From Deinococcus piscis (GTDB lineage Bacteria > Deinococcota > Deinococci > Deinococcales > Deinococcaceae), in the NCBI RefSeq assembly GCF_014653275.1, contig NZ_BNAL01000019.1, positions 1 through 59,841 on the forward strand: a stretch of DNA of 59,841 nt. Direction: 5' to 3'. Each line of letters opens with the position of its first letter. Positions within the stretch are counted from its first letter, which is position 1. The translations under genes and the position numbers were made by a program. Shown here one piece after another: positions 44,453-54,470 of this stretch. Below the pieces are notes generated by a model. The model did not search any database. It saw only the letters and a program-made list of their open reading frames with translations, and had not been told where the DNA came from.

Positions 44453-45387
44453 GCGGCTTGATCGCCCTGCTGGATGACGTGGCGGCCATTGCCAAAGCGG
44501 CCGCCGCCACGCTGGACGACGTGGGCGTGGCCGCCTCGCGGGCCAGTGCCAAAGCGGTAGGCGTAGTGGTAGACGACACCGCCGTGACCCCGCGCTACGT
44601 GACTGGCTTTACCCCAGACCGCGAGCTGCCGGTGATCTGGAAAATTGCCAAAGGGTCGCTGCGCAACAAGATTGTGTTTATCTTGCCAGCGGTGCTGCTG
44701 CTCAGCCAGGTCTTGCCGCAGGCGCTCTCACCGCTGCTGATGCTGGGCGGAGCTTATCTGTCGTTCGAGGGAGCCGAGAAAGTCCTTGGGGCGCTGCGGG
44801 GCGGCGCAGATGATGTACAGGGAGACCCGAACTTGTCCGGTGCCGAGCAAGAAGCGCAGATGGTGGCCGGGGCCATTCGCACCGACTTTATTCTCTCTGC
44901 CGAAATCATGGTGATCTCGCTGGCCGAGGTGGCGTCGCAGCCACTGCTGACCCGCGCCCTGTCACTGATCGTGGTGGCGCTGGTCATCACAGCTCTGGTG
45001 TACGGGGTGGTGGCCCTCATCGTCAAAATGGACGACATCGGCCTGAGGCTCTCGCACCGCCACCTGGGCACCACCCGCGCCCTGGGCCGAACGTTGGTGC
45101 GCGCCATGCCTGCCGTGATGTCAGTGCTGTCGGTGGTCGGCACGGCGGCCATGCTCTGGGTGGGTGGACACATCATCCTGACCCGGCTGGCAGAGTACGG
45201 CGTCACCGCGCCCGAACACCTGGCCGAGCAAGCCGCGCACTGGGCCGCCGCCGCCGCGCCCTTTGCAGCCGGGGCCGCTGGCTGGCTGGCCGAAACTGTG
45301 GTTGCCGCGCTGATCGGCCTCTTGATTGGCCTCCTGATCGCAGGGCTGCTACATCTGCTGCCGCGCCGCAGCCCTGCACCCGCCTGA
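44449..45387 (+). CDS. DUF808 (YedI-like) inner-membrane protein
   Basis: A 312-residue membrane protein. The start SGLIALLDDVAAIAKAAAATLDDV and the KIAKGSLRNKIVFILPAVLLLS segment are diagnostic of DUF808/YedI, a widespread family of unknown function with about six helices. The start is GTG at 44449, overlapping the stop of the upstream mini-ORF. It stands between the sulfur cluster and priA and has no evident link to either. Confidence 0.88.
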   Translation: MSGLIALLDDVAAIAKAAAATLDDVGVAASRASAKAVGVVVDDTAVTPRYVTGFTPDRELPVIWKIAKGSLRNKIVFILPAVLLLSQVLPQALSPLLMLGGAYLSFEGAEKVLGALRGGADDVQGDPNLSGAEQEAQMVAGAIRTDFILSAEIMVISLAEVASQPLLTRALSLIVVALVITALVYGVVALIVKMDDIGLRLSHRHLGTTRALGRTLVRAMPAVMSVLSVVGTAAMLWVGGHIILTRLAEYGVTAPEHLAEQAAHWAAAAAPFAAGAAGWLAETVVAALIGLLIGLLIAGLLHLLPRRSPAPA

Positions 45388-45466
45388 AACGGCGCAGCAT
45401 CCACCTGAAGTGGGCCCCCCACTTCCCGCACCTTTGTTGCCCCGTCCTCCGCGCTACCCTGACCTG

Positions 45467-47773
45467 ATGCCCGTGTCCGCCCCTTCCTGGCTCGTCGCTG
45501 TGCCGCGCCCCATTCCTGCCTACGACTTTGCTCCGCCGCACGGCTACACTGGGCCGCTGCCACTGGGCTGCCGGGTTCTGGTGCCGTGGCGCGGCGAGCC
45601 GCTGGTGGGCGTGGTGGTGGGCACGGGAAACGAACGCCAGAGCCACCGCCTGCGCGAAGCGTTGCAGTTGTTGGACGACCCAGACATGCCCTGGGTAGCG
45701 CCCGCCACCGTGCAGGCGCTGGGCGAGTGGGCCGCCTCGGCAGCGCTGCCGCTGGGCCTGGTGTGGGACGACCTGCTGGGCGTCGGCTGGACGCCAGCGC
45801 TCTCGCACCGGGTCAGGGCAGTGGCCGGCGCGGACCTGAGAGCCTTTGCCGCCAACGCGGCCCCGGCTGCCGTGCCGGGGCCGGAGTGGTCGGACGGAAG
45901 CAGCTACCTGCCCGCCCTGCTGGACGCCGTGCGCGAACAGGGCCTGCTGGATGAAGACTTTACGCCCGTGCAGCCCACCGTGTCACGCGTCTTTGCTTCT
46001 GAGCTGGGCCAGGGACAGCTCACGCCCAAGCAGCGCGAGGCTGCCGAGTGGCTGACCGAGTATCCGGGGCAAGCGTCGCTGAGCAGCTGGGCACGCGGCG
46101 CGGGCGTCAGCGGCAGCGTGGTGGCGGCGGTGCTGGGCAAGGGCCACGCCGAGCTGCGCGAAGAACCGGCCCCCCCACCCGCGCTCACGCCGGGGGCGGC
46201 CTCCTGGACCTCTGAAGCCCCGGACGCCTTGCCAGCTGAGGGGCTGCGCTGGCGGCTCAATGGCGGCAAGTTCTCAGCGCGGGCGCGGGCATTGGCCCCC
46301 CGCATTCAGTCCCACTTGCGGGCCGGGCGCAGCGTGCTCGTCCTGGCACCTGAGCACGCCACCCTGGACCGGGCCTGGGCCGAACTCAGCGGCCTGGCGG
46401 CCCCGTGCGGCACAGAAGCTATTCTCCTGAGCGGCCTGCTGTCACCTGAAGCGCGCGCCCACAGCTGGGGCCAGCTCCGCAGCGGCGCGGCGCGGCTGGT
46501 GGTGGGGTCATACCTGGCGCTCACGGCTCCACTGCGGGACCTGGCACTACTGCTGGTGCTGGACGAAGGCAGCGACGCCTACAAGCTTCCAAGTGGGTCG
46601 CGGGCCTGGGTGCCGGACGTGGCGCAGGCCATCGCCGCCGCACACCGCGCCGAACTCGGCACCGCTGGCGTGGTGCCCGCTGTAGAAATAGTGCAGTGGC
46701 CAGCCTTGGAGCTGTCCATGCCCCGCGTGCGGCTGCATACAGTGGACTACGGCGCGCCGCCGCAGCAGCCCGAGCTGGGGCCGCTCTCTATGCCAGGCCA
46801 GGCCCAGAGCAGCTTGGGCTATCCGCTCAGCCATGACCTGCGGGCCGTGCTCCGGCAGGTGCAGGAGCGCGGGCGGCAAGCGGCGCTGCTGGCTCCCCGG
46901 CGCGGCTACTCGGCGCTGCTGCGCTGCCCGCAGTGCGACTACGCCCCGCAGTGCCCCAACTGCGATGTGCCCCTGCGCTTTCATAGAAGCACCCACCAGC
47001 TGACCTGCCACCAGTGCGGCCACCACCAGCCGGTGCCGCGCTCATGCGACAACTGCGGCGAGGCGATGTGGCAGACCAAAGGCCCCGGCACCGAGTGGCT
47101 GGCACAGGAGGTCTCTCAGCTGCTGCCCGGCACCCCCGTGTACCGCGTGGACAAGGACCATCAGGACGACCTCACCGCCCTGCATGCAGGCGAAAGCGGC
47201 GTGGTGGTGGGCACCGGGCTGATGTTGGCGCAGCCCGCCCCGCCCGAGCTGGCACTGGTGGCGGTCACCCTGGCCGACACCTGGCTGAACGTGCCCGATT
47301 TCCGCGCCTCGGAGCGCTATCACGCGCTGCTGTGGGAGCTGGCCGAGTGGCATCCGGCCCGAGCTCCGCTGCTGCTGGTGCAGACGTTTCAGGGCAGCCA
47401 CCCCGCGCTGGAAGCCCTACGCTCGGGGGAGAGCGTGAGCGCCTACCCGCGCCAGGAGTGGGAACTGCGCCGCGCCCTGGGCTACCCGCCACACGCCTGC
47501 TTGGCCCAGGTGGAAGTGGCCGCCCGTGACCGGGAACGTGCCCACAGCGCCGCTGACGCAGTGGCTGCGGCACTCTATAGCGCCGGGGCCACCGCGCAGG
47601 AAGTGCTGGGGCCAGCGCCTGCACCCATCGCCCGTGTGCGGGGGGTGTACCCGTATCACCTGCTGCTGCGGGCCCGCTCGCCCGAGCGACTGCGCGAGCT
47701 GCTGGACGCGGTGAGCAGCGTGCGGGCTGGGGGCCGCGTCCGGGTGGATGTCAGCCCACGTCACCTCACCTGA
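45467..47773 (+). CDS. priA: PriA primosomal protein lacking helicase motifs
   Basis: A 768-residue PriA homologue that should help restart stalled replication forks. The 3' DNA-binding domain is at the N-terminus. The zinc cluster [13 protein letters not shown]...CHQC...CDNC (about 487-530) is complete. The helicase core is degenerate: the Walker A position reads LNGGKFSA (Gly266-Lys268) instead of GSGKTE, and the DEEH box reads LDEGSD (Asp366). D. radiodurans PriA has been described as a pseudohelicase, and this protein agrees. TACCCT lies 6 bases before the ATG. Confidence 0.9.
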   Translation: MPVSAPSWLVAVPRPIPAYDFAPPHGYTGPLPLGCRVLVPWRGEPLVGVVVGTGNERQSHRLREALQLLDDPDMPWVAPATVQALGEWAASAALPLGLVWDDLLGVGWTPALSHRVRAVAGADLRAFAANAAPAAVPGPEWSDGSSYLPALLDAVREQGLLDEDFTPVQPTVSRVFASELGQGQLTPKQREAAEWLTEYPGQASLSSWARGAGVSGSVVAAVLGKGHAELREEPAPPPALTPGAASWTSEAPDALPAEGLRWRLNGGKFSARARALAPRIQSHLRAGRSVLVLAPEHATLDRAWAELSGLAAPCGTEAILLSGLLSPEARAHSWGQLRSGAARLVVGSYLALTAPLRDLALLLVLDEGSDAYKLPSGSRAWVPDVAQAIAAAHRAELGTAGVVPAVEIVQWPALELSMPRVRLHTVDYGAPPQQPELGPLSMPGQAQSSLGYPLSHDLRAVLRQVQERGRQAALLAPRRGYSALLRCPQCDYAPQCPNCDVPLRFHRSTHQLTCHQCGHHQPVPRSCDNCGEAMWQTKGPGTEWLAQEVSQLLPGTPVYRVDKDHQDDLTALHAGESGVVVGTGLMLAQPAPPELALVAVTLADTWLNVPDFRASERYHALLWELAEWHPARAPLLLVQTFQGSHPALEALRSGESVSAYPRQEWELRRALGYPPHACLAQVEVAARDRERAHSAADAVAAALYSAGATAQEVLGPAPAPIARVRGVYPYHLLLRARSPERLRELLDAVSSVRAGGRVRVDVSPRHLT

Positions 47774-47903
47774 GCGGGGGCGCCCTCCAACGTGCCCGTC
47801 ACGCACGGTGCCTACAACGTACTGCCCCCGCCACAGGAACAGCCGCCGAGGCAAAGCGGGCGCTAAGATGAGGCGCAACACCCTTATTTTTCTGGAGGTA
47901 CAC

Positions 47904-48890
<987 letters not shown>

Positions 48891-48920
48891 TCCAGGCCAC
48901 TCATCCGGTCAAGTGACCCA

Positions 48921-48960
48921 CCAGCCCGCCCCTGAAGGAAGCTTCCGGGCGGGCTGGTTT
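48921..48960 (+). terminator. Terminator after mdh
   Basis: CCAGCCCGCCC (48921-48931) pairs with GGGCGGGCTGG (48947-48957), an 11-base stem, followed by a T-rich tail (TTTCTCTT). Confidence 0.88.
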
Positions 48961-49028
48961 CTCTTGTCTGCTTTCTGTGGGCTGGGGCCTAGCACAGAGC
49001 ACCGGACAACAGAAGGCACGTCTTCCGC

Positions 49029-49065
49029 GCAAGCAAAGCGAGTGCAGCACGCCACGTATCCCTCC
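49029..49065. repeat. Partial match to the intergenic repeat (copy C)
   Basis: AAGCGAGTGCAGCACGCCAC in this region resembles AAGCAAGTGCACAACGCCTC at about 28759-28778, upstream of hairpin copy A. The hairpin itself is not clear here. It may be a worn fragment of the same dispersed element. Confidence 0.3.
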
Positions 49066-49114
49066 ATTGGGACTGGCCAAGCTGCGCCGTAGAGGGCTGC
49101 TCTATGCTGCCAGC

Positions 49115-49729
49115 ATGAACGCCGAAGCGACTGCCACACCCAGCCTCTGGGACCACACCATGCAGCAGGTCTTGGACGCTGCCGGTGCCCGCCGCAGCGT
49201 GCCGACGGGTGGCTCGGTTATTGCAGTCAGCGGGGCGTTTGGGGTCTCGCTACTGGTGCTGGCCGTCAACCTGACCCTGACCAAAAAAGACCCGCCCGCC
49301 GAGTTGACCACTTTGCACGACACCCTGCGCTTGTTGCAGCGCCGCATCCAGGCCCTGGGCGACGAAGATGCCGAGCTGTTCGCCGCCTTTATGAAGGAGG
49401 CTCGCCAGCAAGACGTGGCCGCAGAGCAGACGGAGGCCCTGCGCCAGCAAACCCGCGAAGTGCCGCTGCAACTGGCCCGCGAACTTCAAGAAGGGCTCAG
49501 ACTGGCCCAGCAACTGCGCCCGCTGGTTCACACGTCCGTGGTGAGCGATGTGCAGGCGGGGGCCGCCATCTTGCATGGAGCCGGGCAGGCCAGCCTGTTT
49601 ACCTTGGCGCACAACTTTTCCAGTCTGGAAGAAGGCCAGGGCGAGGAGTTCCGCCAGCAGTGGGAGCAGCTCTGTCAGGAACAGCGCCTGGCCCAGGAGT
49701 GGCTGACTGCCGAAGCCGAACTGAGGTAG
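49115..49729 (+). CDS. Cyclodeaminase/cyclohydrolase family protein
   Basis: A 204-residue helical protein of the FTCD_C family, whose members act on formimino- or methenyl-tetrahydrofolate. PTGGSVIAVSGAFGVSLLVLAVNLT and the VVSDVQAGAAIL segment match the family core. The exact folate reaction is not certain. TATGCT lies 6 bases before the ATG. It stands alone between mdh and a small hypothetical gene. Confidence 0.75.
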   Translation: MNAEATATPSLWDHTMQQVLDAAGARRSVPTGGSVIAVSGAFGVSLLVLAVNLTLTKKDPPAELTTLHDTLRLLQRRIQALGDEDAELFAAFMKEARQQDVAAEQTEALRQQTREVPLQLARELQEGLRLAQQLRPLVHTSVVSDVQAGAAILHGAGQASLFTLAHNFSSLEEGQGEEFRQQWEQLCQEQRLAQEWLTAEAELR

Positions 49730-50014
49730 GGTCAACGACAGCCATAGAGCATCTTCATGGGCAGGGTCGGCGTTCAAACTTATGCACCCAGGGGGGCCCG
49801 GCACACTGCCCCACCGGGCAGGCACACCACCTAAAAAACGGAGTCTCAGACCAACTTCCACCAAAATCCAGCCCGCAAAAAACAAAACTTACCAGTGGAT
49901 TTTTAAAGAATCCGGCCTATTTAAAAAGATTGATGGCAGAATTGGAGAGAACTGCTGACGATTATATGACACTGAGGGGACGTTTGCCTTATTTTCGTGG
50001 GGCATACTAAAATC
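49730..50014. other. AT-rich intergenic region
   Basis: These 285 bases are much richer in A and T than the rest of the window, with A-tracts such as AAAAAACGG and TTTAAAAAG. I see no long frame, tRNA or stable hairpin. It carries the CATACT -10 of the next gene at its right end. It could hold a small RNA or binding site, but nothing in it is decisive. Confidence 0.4.
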
Positions 50015-50209
50015 ATGAAAGCGTTCAGACTCCCCATGATCCGTACGGTGGCTGGTGCCTGGCGCCGTCTGGCCACCGCCCGCCACATCCAGAACTACCG
50101 CTCCCACAATGACCGGCTATCGCACGATGCCCACCTGGTCACCGAGCGCGAACTGCGGCTGCACCGCCTACGTGCCGGACAGCCCGACTATCAGCGCTTC
50201 GCCGATTAA
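50015..50209 (+). CDS. Small basic hypothetical protein
   Basis: A 64-residue protein rich in Arg, His and Leu, probably helical (RTVAGAWRRLATARHIQNY, TERELRLHRLRAG). No family recognised. CATACT lies 6 bases before the ATG, giving the standard leaderless layout, which is the main support for the gene. The next gene starts 54 bases downstream. Confidence 0.5.
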   Translation: MKAFRLPMIRTVAGAWRRLATARHIQNYRSHNDRLSHDAHLVTERELRLHRLRAGQPDYQRFAD

Positions 50210-50263
50210 GCTCTCCCGCTGACCTGGGAACTTCTGCGCGGCTCACCCCGTAACCTCTGTGTT

Positions 50264-51880
50264 ATGGGTGAGCCGCTTCTCTTGAGCCAGGATGTGCTGA
50301 ATCTGCTGCACCGCGCAGCGGACGCTCAGTCCGGCCAGGACAGCGAAGCGCTGACTCCCGCCGAACTGGCCCAGCTGTCAGCCGTGCCCACAGAGGTCCA
50401 GCAGGCTTATTTGGCAGCCTGGGGCAACGTGGAGGCGCTGCGTACTTGCTCAGCTCCAGCGCTCCCGCATTCGCTGGCGGCTGCTGTAGCCGCTGAGGTG
50501 GCCCTGTCAGCCCAGTTACAGCATGCGCCTGCGGCCCCGCCGGTTCCCTCACAGGCCAGCCACCTGGCCGCCGATATTGCCCTGAGCGCTCAGCTGAAGC
50601 GTGGCCGCCCGCTCCCCCATACCCAGGCTGCCGCGCTGGCCGGTGAGATTGCCTTGGCTGCTCAGCTTCAGGCTGCCCCACCGCCGCTGCCCAGCTCCAG
50701 CGCAGCTTTTTTGGCTGCACGTATTGCCCACAGTGCCGGTCAGAGGCCCCAGGCCAGAGCCGTGCCCGCTGCTGGACGCTACAGCCCACATCCAGCGGCG
50801 CGCCGGGACAGCCGGTCCGCCCCGCTGGCCCTGGTCGGCAGCCTGATCACTGGACTACTCCTCCTGACCGTTACCTCCAGTTGGGACGGCCTCAGTGCCG
50901 GTGCTGGTGTGCTGCGCGGCCTGCTGGGCAGTTTGCCCCCTACTTTCGGCGTGGGCCTTGTCCTGCTGCTGGGCACCAGCCTGTTGGTGGCCCGCCAACC
51001 CGAGTTCCCCACCCAGGCGCGGCCTGTCCTCACCGGTAAGCCACTGTGGAGCGGAGCAGCTTTTGCCGTCGCCGCACTGCTGACCTTCCCTACCTTATAT
51101 GGCGCGCTGGACAGTCAGGGCATCAGTGTAGGAAAGGACCTGGTGATCGAAGGCCAGCACCGTGGCCCCGTCATCGCTCTGGGCGGTGACATCCATCTGC
51201 GGAGTGGCAGCGTGGTCACTGGAGAAGTCTTCACTTTGCTGGGTGATATCTATCAGGACTCTGGAGCCCAGGTCGGAGGCCAGGTCACGGCGCTGCTAGG
51301 CCAGGACCCGGAGGGGCACCGCCCGAATGCCCCCGACCAGTCCTCCGGGCCACTCAGCGACTTGCAACTTGCCAGCGCCACGGCCATCCGGCCACTGCTG
51401 GGCTGGCTGGGCGGCGCGGCCTGGGGAGCCCTGTTCTGGGTGCTGACCAGCACGCTGACCCTCACCTTATTTGTGAGTGGGACCGCGTCACGGCTGGCCC
51501 GCCGCCAGCGTCAAGCACCGCTGCGCACCCTGGCTCTGGGCGTGCTGGCCCTGGCCGCCTTGCTTGTTCCCGCCACCGTGCTGACCTTTGCTGGCTGGCT
51601 GGTTCCGGCGCTGGGCCTCTGCTTGCTGCTAACCTTACTGCTGGGCCTGGGCCTGGGCGTGAGCGCCTTTGATATAGGCCGGCAACTGGCGGACCGGCTG
51701 CATGCCAGGGTGCCCGACACGCTCGGCGTCGTGATCGCGCTCGCCCTGCTGAGCGCGTGCCTGGCCTGGCCCCCTGCGGCCCTGGCCGTCATCCTGATTG
51801 GTGGAGCCTGGGGCAGTGGCAGCCTGCTGCTGATTCGCCGGAGCCGGCGCACCGCGAAACCCCAGGAAGAGCTGACCTGA
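50264..51880 (+). CDS. Membrane protein with N-terminal ALSAQL repeats and a bactofilin-like segment
   Basis: A 538-residue protein of no known family. The N-terminal part holds four Ala-rich repeats about 25 residues apart (starting near 67, 94, 117 and 142), each with a core like ADIALSAQL. Two membrane helices follow (about 187-206 and 222-242) and a third near 255-275. A short beta-rich stretch (about 286-340: VIALGGDIHLRSGSVVTGEVFTLLGDI) resembles polymer-forming bactofilin-type repeats. Four or five more helices fill 380-525. TAACCT lies 7 bases before the ATG. Perhaps a cell-envelope scaffold; no function can be assigned. Confidence 0.65.
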   Translation: MGEPLLLSQDVLNLLHRAADAQSGQDSEALTPAELAQLSAVPTEVQQAYLAAWGNVEALRTCSAPALPHSLAAAVAAEVALSAQLQHAPAAPPVPSQASHLAADIALSAQLKRGRPLPHTQAAALAGEIALAAQLQAAPPPLPSSSAAFLAARIAHSAGQRPQARAVPAAGRYSPHPAARRDSRSAPLALVGSLITGLLLLTVTSSWDGLSAGAGVLRGLLGSLPPTFGVGLVLLLGTSLLVARQPEFPTQARPVLTGKPLWSGAAFAVAALLTFPTLYGALDSQGISVGKDLVIEGQHRGPVIALGGDIHLRSGSVVTGEVFTLLGDIYQDSGAQVGGQVTALLGQDPEGHRPNAPDQSSGPLSDLQLASATAIRPLLGWLGGAAWGALFWVLTSTLTLTLFVSGTASRLARRQRQAPLRTLALGVLALAALLVPATVLTFAGWLVPALGLCLLLTLLLGLGLGVSAFDIGRQLADRLHARVPDTLGVVIALALLSACLAWPPAALAVILIGGAWGSGSLLLIRRSRRTAKPQEELT

Positions 51881-51951
51881 AACCAGACCTGACTGTTCAT
51901 CTGCTGGCTGGGAGGGACCACAAGTCGGGCATCATAGCGCCAATAGAAAAG

Positions 51952-51984
51952 GCCCGCCTAGCATAGACTGGCGGGCTTGTTCTG
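51952..51984. terminator. Bidirectional terminator between the membrane-protein gene and ddrO
   Basis: GCCCGCC (51952-51958) pairs with GGCGGGC (51970-51976). TTGTTCT follows on the plus strand and CTTTTCT on the minus strand, so it can stop both converging transcripts. Confidence 0.78.
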
Positions 51985-51999
51985 CACTGAAAGAGGCAC

Positions 52000-52389
52000 T
52001 CAGTCCAGAATACGCTTGAGGTGCAGGTAGATTTCGTACCAATCCTGCTTGCCTTCGGGGCGCTTACCGCGCAGCTCAATGCGCGACAAGGTCCGCACCC
52101 AGTCGGGCGTCAGCTGTGCTCCCAAGACAGGATCAGCCATCAGATCGGCCAGGCCCTTGGGCAGGGCCCCTTCTCCCGACTCACCGTAGAATTCGACCCC
52201 TTCCAGCAGATCGTGGACCGAAATGCCGTAGGCAGCGGCCAGGGTCTGGAGGGTATCCAGGCTGGGATTGGTACGGCCACGTTCCAGATCACTCAAATAA
52301 GGAACGCTGATTTCAGCGACCTCTGAGACATCCTTCAGACGGAGTTTGCGTTCACTACGCAGTTCGCGCAGACGTTCGTGCAGTTTCAT
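52000..52389 (-). CDS. ddrO: DdrO, XRE-family repressor of the radiation-desiccation response
   Basis: A 129-residue repressor. The N-terminal helix-turn-helix (about 5-60: [33 protein letters not shown]) is followed by the C-terminal dimer domain. In Deinococcus the metalloprotease IrrE cuts DdrO after DNA damage, releasing DNA-repair genes; the reported Leu106-Arg107 site is present here (IELRG). The length equals that known for DdrO. A strong AAGGAGGTGA ribosome site and a leader of about 105 bases precede the ATG. A palindrome over the promoter suggests self-repression. irrE is not in the window. Confidence 0.95.
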   Translation of the reverse strand: MKLHERLRELRSERKLRLKDVSEVAEISVPYLSDLERGRTNPSLDTLQTLAAAYGISVHDLLEGVEFYGESGEGALPKGLADLMADPVLGAQLTPDWVRTLSRIELRGKRPEGKQDWYEIYLHLKRILD

Positions 52390-52500
52390 CTCTCACCTCC
52401 TTCAGGCAAAAAAAGCGTGCTTGGCATGGGACCATTTTTCCGGCTGGGCTGGATGACAAAAGCCATTCAGCTGAGAGCGAAAAAACATTCCCTCAATCGG

Positions 52501-52534
52501 ATTGTAACAGCGCCATCCTGTACGGTCAATACAG
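52501..52534 (-). promoter_or_regulatory. ddrO promoter with overlapping RDRM-like palindrome
   Basis: On the minus strand TTGACC (52524-52529) and TACAAT (52501-52506) are 17 bases apart. The plus-strand palindrome CTGTACGGTCAATACAG (52518-52534) covers the -35. A 17-base palindrome at this place fits the radiation-desiccation response motif bound by DdrO, although several positions differ from the consensus I remember. The divergent region 52390-52744 also holds the plus-strand promoter at 52553-52581. Confidence 0.72.
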
Positions 52535-52552
52535 AATGCCCACCCCATCTTC

Positions 52553-52581
52553 TTGCCAGACCCGATGCAGTCTGTTAGAAT
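52553..52581 (+). promoter_or_regulatory. Promoter of the small gene divergent from ddrO
   Basis: TTGCCA (52553-52558) and TAGAAT (52576-52581) are 17 bases apart. The transcript would begin near 52588 and run about 155 bases before the ATG. A hairpin (GGCCGAGATT with AATCCTCGGTC, 52594-52628) lies at its very 5' end. Confidence 0.6.
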
Positions 52582-52744
52582 CAGAAGCAAGAAGGCCGAG
52601 ATTGTTCATGACGTATAAATCCTCGGTCCAGACGTTCCCCAGTAGCAATCAGACAGCACTTCAGCGTTTGCCGTTTACATCACCATGCAGGGCGCCCGGC
52701 GACATCTGCTGGGGCTCAGACCGCCCCCTTCAAGGAGACCGCAC

Positions 52745-52990
52745 ATGAAAGCACTGACCATCATGGCCGACAGCCTGCGCGCTGGCTACATCCACCCCAC
52801 CCGCGTCCTGAACACCCTGATTGAGCTGGAGAATGCTGGCGGCATCCCTGCCCTGCGCGAGTTTGAGAGCCAATTGCGCGGTGCCCAGCAGACCCTGACT
52901 GAGGGGGGCCATCCCCACGCGCGGCTGGCCGAAGCCTGGCTGCAAGCCACCCGCTTCTACCTTCAGGAGTACCAGCAGGGCGCAGCCTAG
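52745..52990 (+). CDS. Small hypothetical protein divergent from ddrO
   Basis: An 81-residue, mostly helical protein (TLIELENAGGIPALREFESQLRGAQQTL, LAEAWLQATRFYLQEYQQGAA). No family recognised. An AAGGAG ribosome site lies about 8 bases before the ATG. Unusually for this window it has a long 5' leader with a terminal hairpin. Its position across from ddrO makes damage-linked expression worth testing, but the palindrome lies upstream of its -35 rather than over it. Confidence 0.6.
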   Translation: MKALTIMADSLRAGYIHPTRVLNTLIELENAGGIPALREFESQLRGAQQTLTEGGHPHARLAEAWLQATRFYLQEYQQGAA

Positions 52991-53049
52991 AGCGTTCGAC
53001 AAAATGACTGTGCAGCGAGCAATGCGAGTAGCATGTTCTGCAGGACGCA

Positions 53050-53092
53050 AAATGGAGTGCGCTGAGGATAAACACCTCATCGCACTCCATTT
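53050..53092. repeat. Long intergenic hairpin, possible dispersed repeat (copy B)
   Basis: AAATGGAGTGCG (53050-53061) and CGCACTCCATTT (53081-53092) are perfect inverted repeats, with an inner GAGG/CCTC pair. It lies between convergent genes and may stop transcription from either side, but lacks a T-run. Layout and partial sequence recall the hairpin at 28791-28826. Confidence 0.55.
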
Positions 53093-53138
53093 GAACTTGC
53101 CAAGTACCGTAGCAGAGCGCTGCTCTAAACACCCTGGC

Positions 53139-54470
53139 TCACTGCCAGCGCTCACGTTTTTCGGCAGTTTGTTCTAGCAGTAAGCCGCGCACCTCTCCCA
53201 CCAGATACAAGCTGCCGCAGACCACGGTAGGAGCGGCAGCTGGCGCTGTGGACCAGCTGGGCGGCGCAGCAAGTGCCAGCGCCTGTACTGGCAAGGCCGC
53301 TTCGCGCACCGGAATCCCTTGGGCTTCCCAAAGTGGCCGCAGGAAACTGGGCTCGGCGGCGCGGGGACTCCACTGCGCCTGCGTGAGTATCACGTCACTC
53401 ACCCGTGGAGCCAACACCTGCACCATTTCTTCCACCGCCTTATCGGCGGACGTCCCAAAGATCAGGCGCACTGGTGGCAATTCCAGCAGGTCCAAGGTAT
53501 CGGCCAGCGCCTGGGCTCCGTCTGGGTTGTGGGCACCGTCCAGCAGCCAGCTGTGGCCCTGGACCGTCAGGAATTCCAAACGGCCCGGCCAGTGGGTCTG
53601 GGTCAGCCCCCGGCTCACCGCCTGCGCCTCTACCCCCAGCCGCAGCGCAGCTACAGCAGCCAAAGCAGCGTTGGCTGCACCGTGGGTTCCCAGCAGCGGC
53701 GTCCGGAGTAGGAGGGGCTCAGTGGCTCCAGGCCAGCACAGTTCCAGTGCCGCGCCCTGCAAGCCCAGCTCCTTTACCCTGAACGAGAACTCACGCCCCA
53801 GCGTCCAGAGGTCAGCCTCTGACTGCTCCAGCAGCGGCCACAGCGCGGGGGTGGAGGCAGTCACCGCAGGACGACCCGCACGCAGGATACCTGCCTTCTC
53901 AGCGGCGATGGCCTCGACACTGTCCCCCAGGACGTCGGTATGGTCCAGGCCGACATTCGTGATCACACTCAGCTCAGCGCTCAGGGCATTGGTGGCGTCC
54001 AGCCGCCCGCCCAGGCCAACTTCCATCACGGCCCACTCTACCTCTGCGCGCGCAAACAGCCAGCACCCCAGCGCCGTCACGACCTCAAAGAAGGTCGCCC
54101 CGACTGCTTCAGCGTGTGGACGCACAGCCTCCAGGGCCGCCAGCAACTCCTTTCCTTCTGCTTGTTCGCCATCTACGCGGAAGCGCTCAGCGAAATGGGT
54201 CAGATGCGGGCTGGTAAAGAGGCCTGTCCGGTGCCCGGCCTCCTGCAAGGCCGCCGCCAGAGAAGCCGCCACCGATCCTTTGCCGTTGGTGCCTCCGATC
54301 AGGACACTGCGGAAGCGGCGCTCAGGACGGCCCAGCCGGGCCAGCAAGGCCTCTATCCGCTCCAGCCCTGGCTGCATGCCAAAGCGCTGGATGCTGTACA
54401 GCCAGTCCAGATGCTGGGCCAGCGAGGGGTCTCCTCCAGCAGGGGTCTTCAGGTCAGCTTTGGCGGGCAA
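53139..54470 (-). CDS. folC: Folylpolyglutamate/dihydrofolate synthase
   Basis: A 443-residue Mur-ligase-like enzyme that adds glutamate to folates and, in many bacteria, also makes dihydrofolate from dihydropteroate. The ATP loop IGGTNGKGSVAA, TSPHLTHFAERFRVDG, EVGLGGRLDATNAL, TNVGLDHTDVLGDSVEAIAAEKAGI and LDGAHNPDGAQAL are standard. The start overlaps the end of ppaC by 17 bases, so the two are co-transcribed. Cytoplasmic. Confidence 0.94.
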   Translation of the reverse strand: MPAKADLKTPAGGDPSLAQHLDWLYSIQRFGMQPGLERIEALLARLGRPERRFRSVLIGGTNGKGSVAASLAAALQEAGHRTGLFTSPHLTHFAERFRVDGEQAEGKELLAALEAVRPHAEAVGATFFEVVTALGCWLFARAEVEWAVMEVGLGGRLDATNALSAELSVITNVGLDHTDVLGDSVEAIAAEKAGILRAGRPAVTASTPALWPLLEQSEADLWTLGREFSFRVKELGLQGAALELCWPGATEPLLLRTPLLGTHGAANAALAAVAALRLGVEAQAVSRGLTQTHWPGRLEFLTVQGHSWLLDGAHNPDGAQALADTLDLLELPPVRLIFGTSADKAVEEMVQVLAPRVSDVILTQAQWSPRAAEPSFLRPLWEAQGIPVREAALPVQALALAAPPSWSTAPAAAPTVVCGSLYLVGEVRGLLLEQTAEKRERWQ

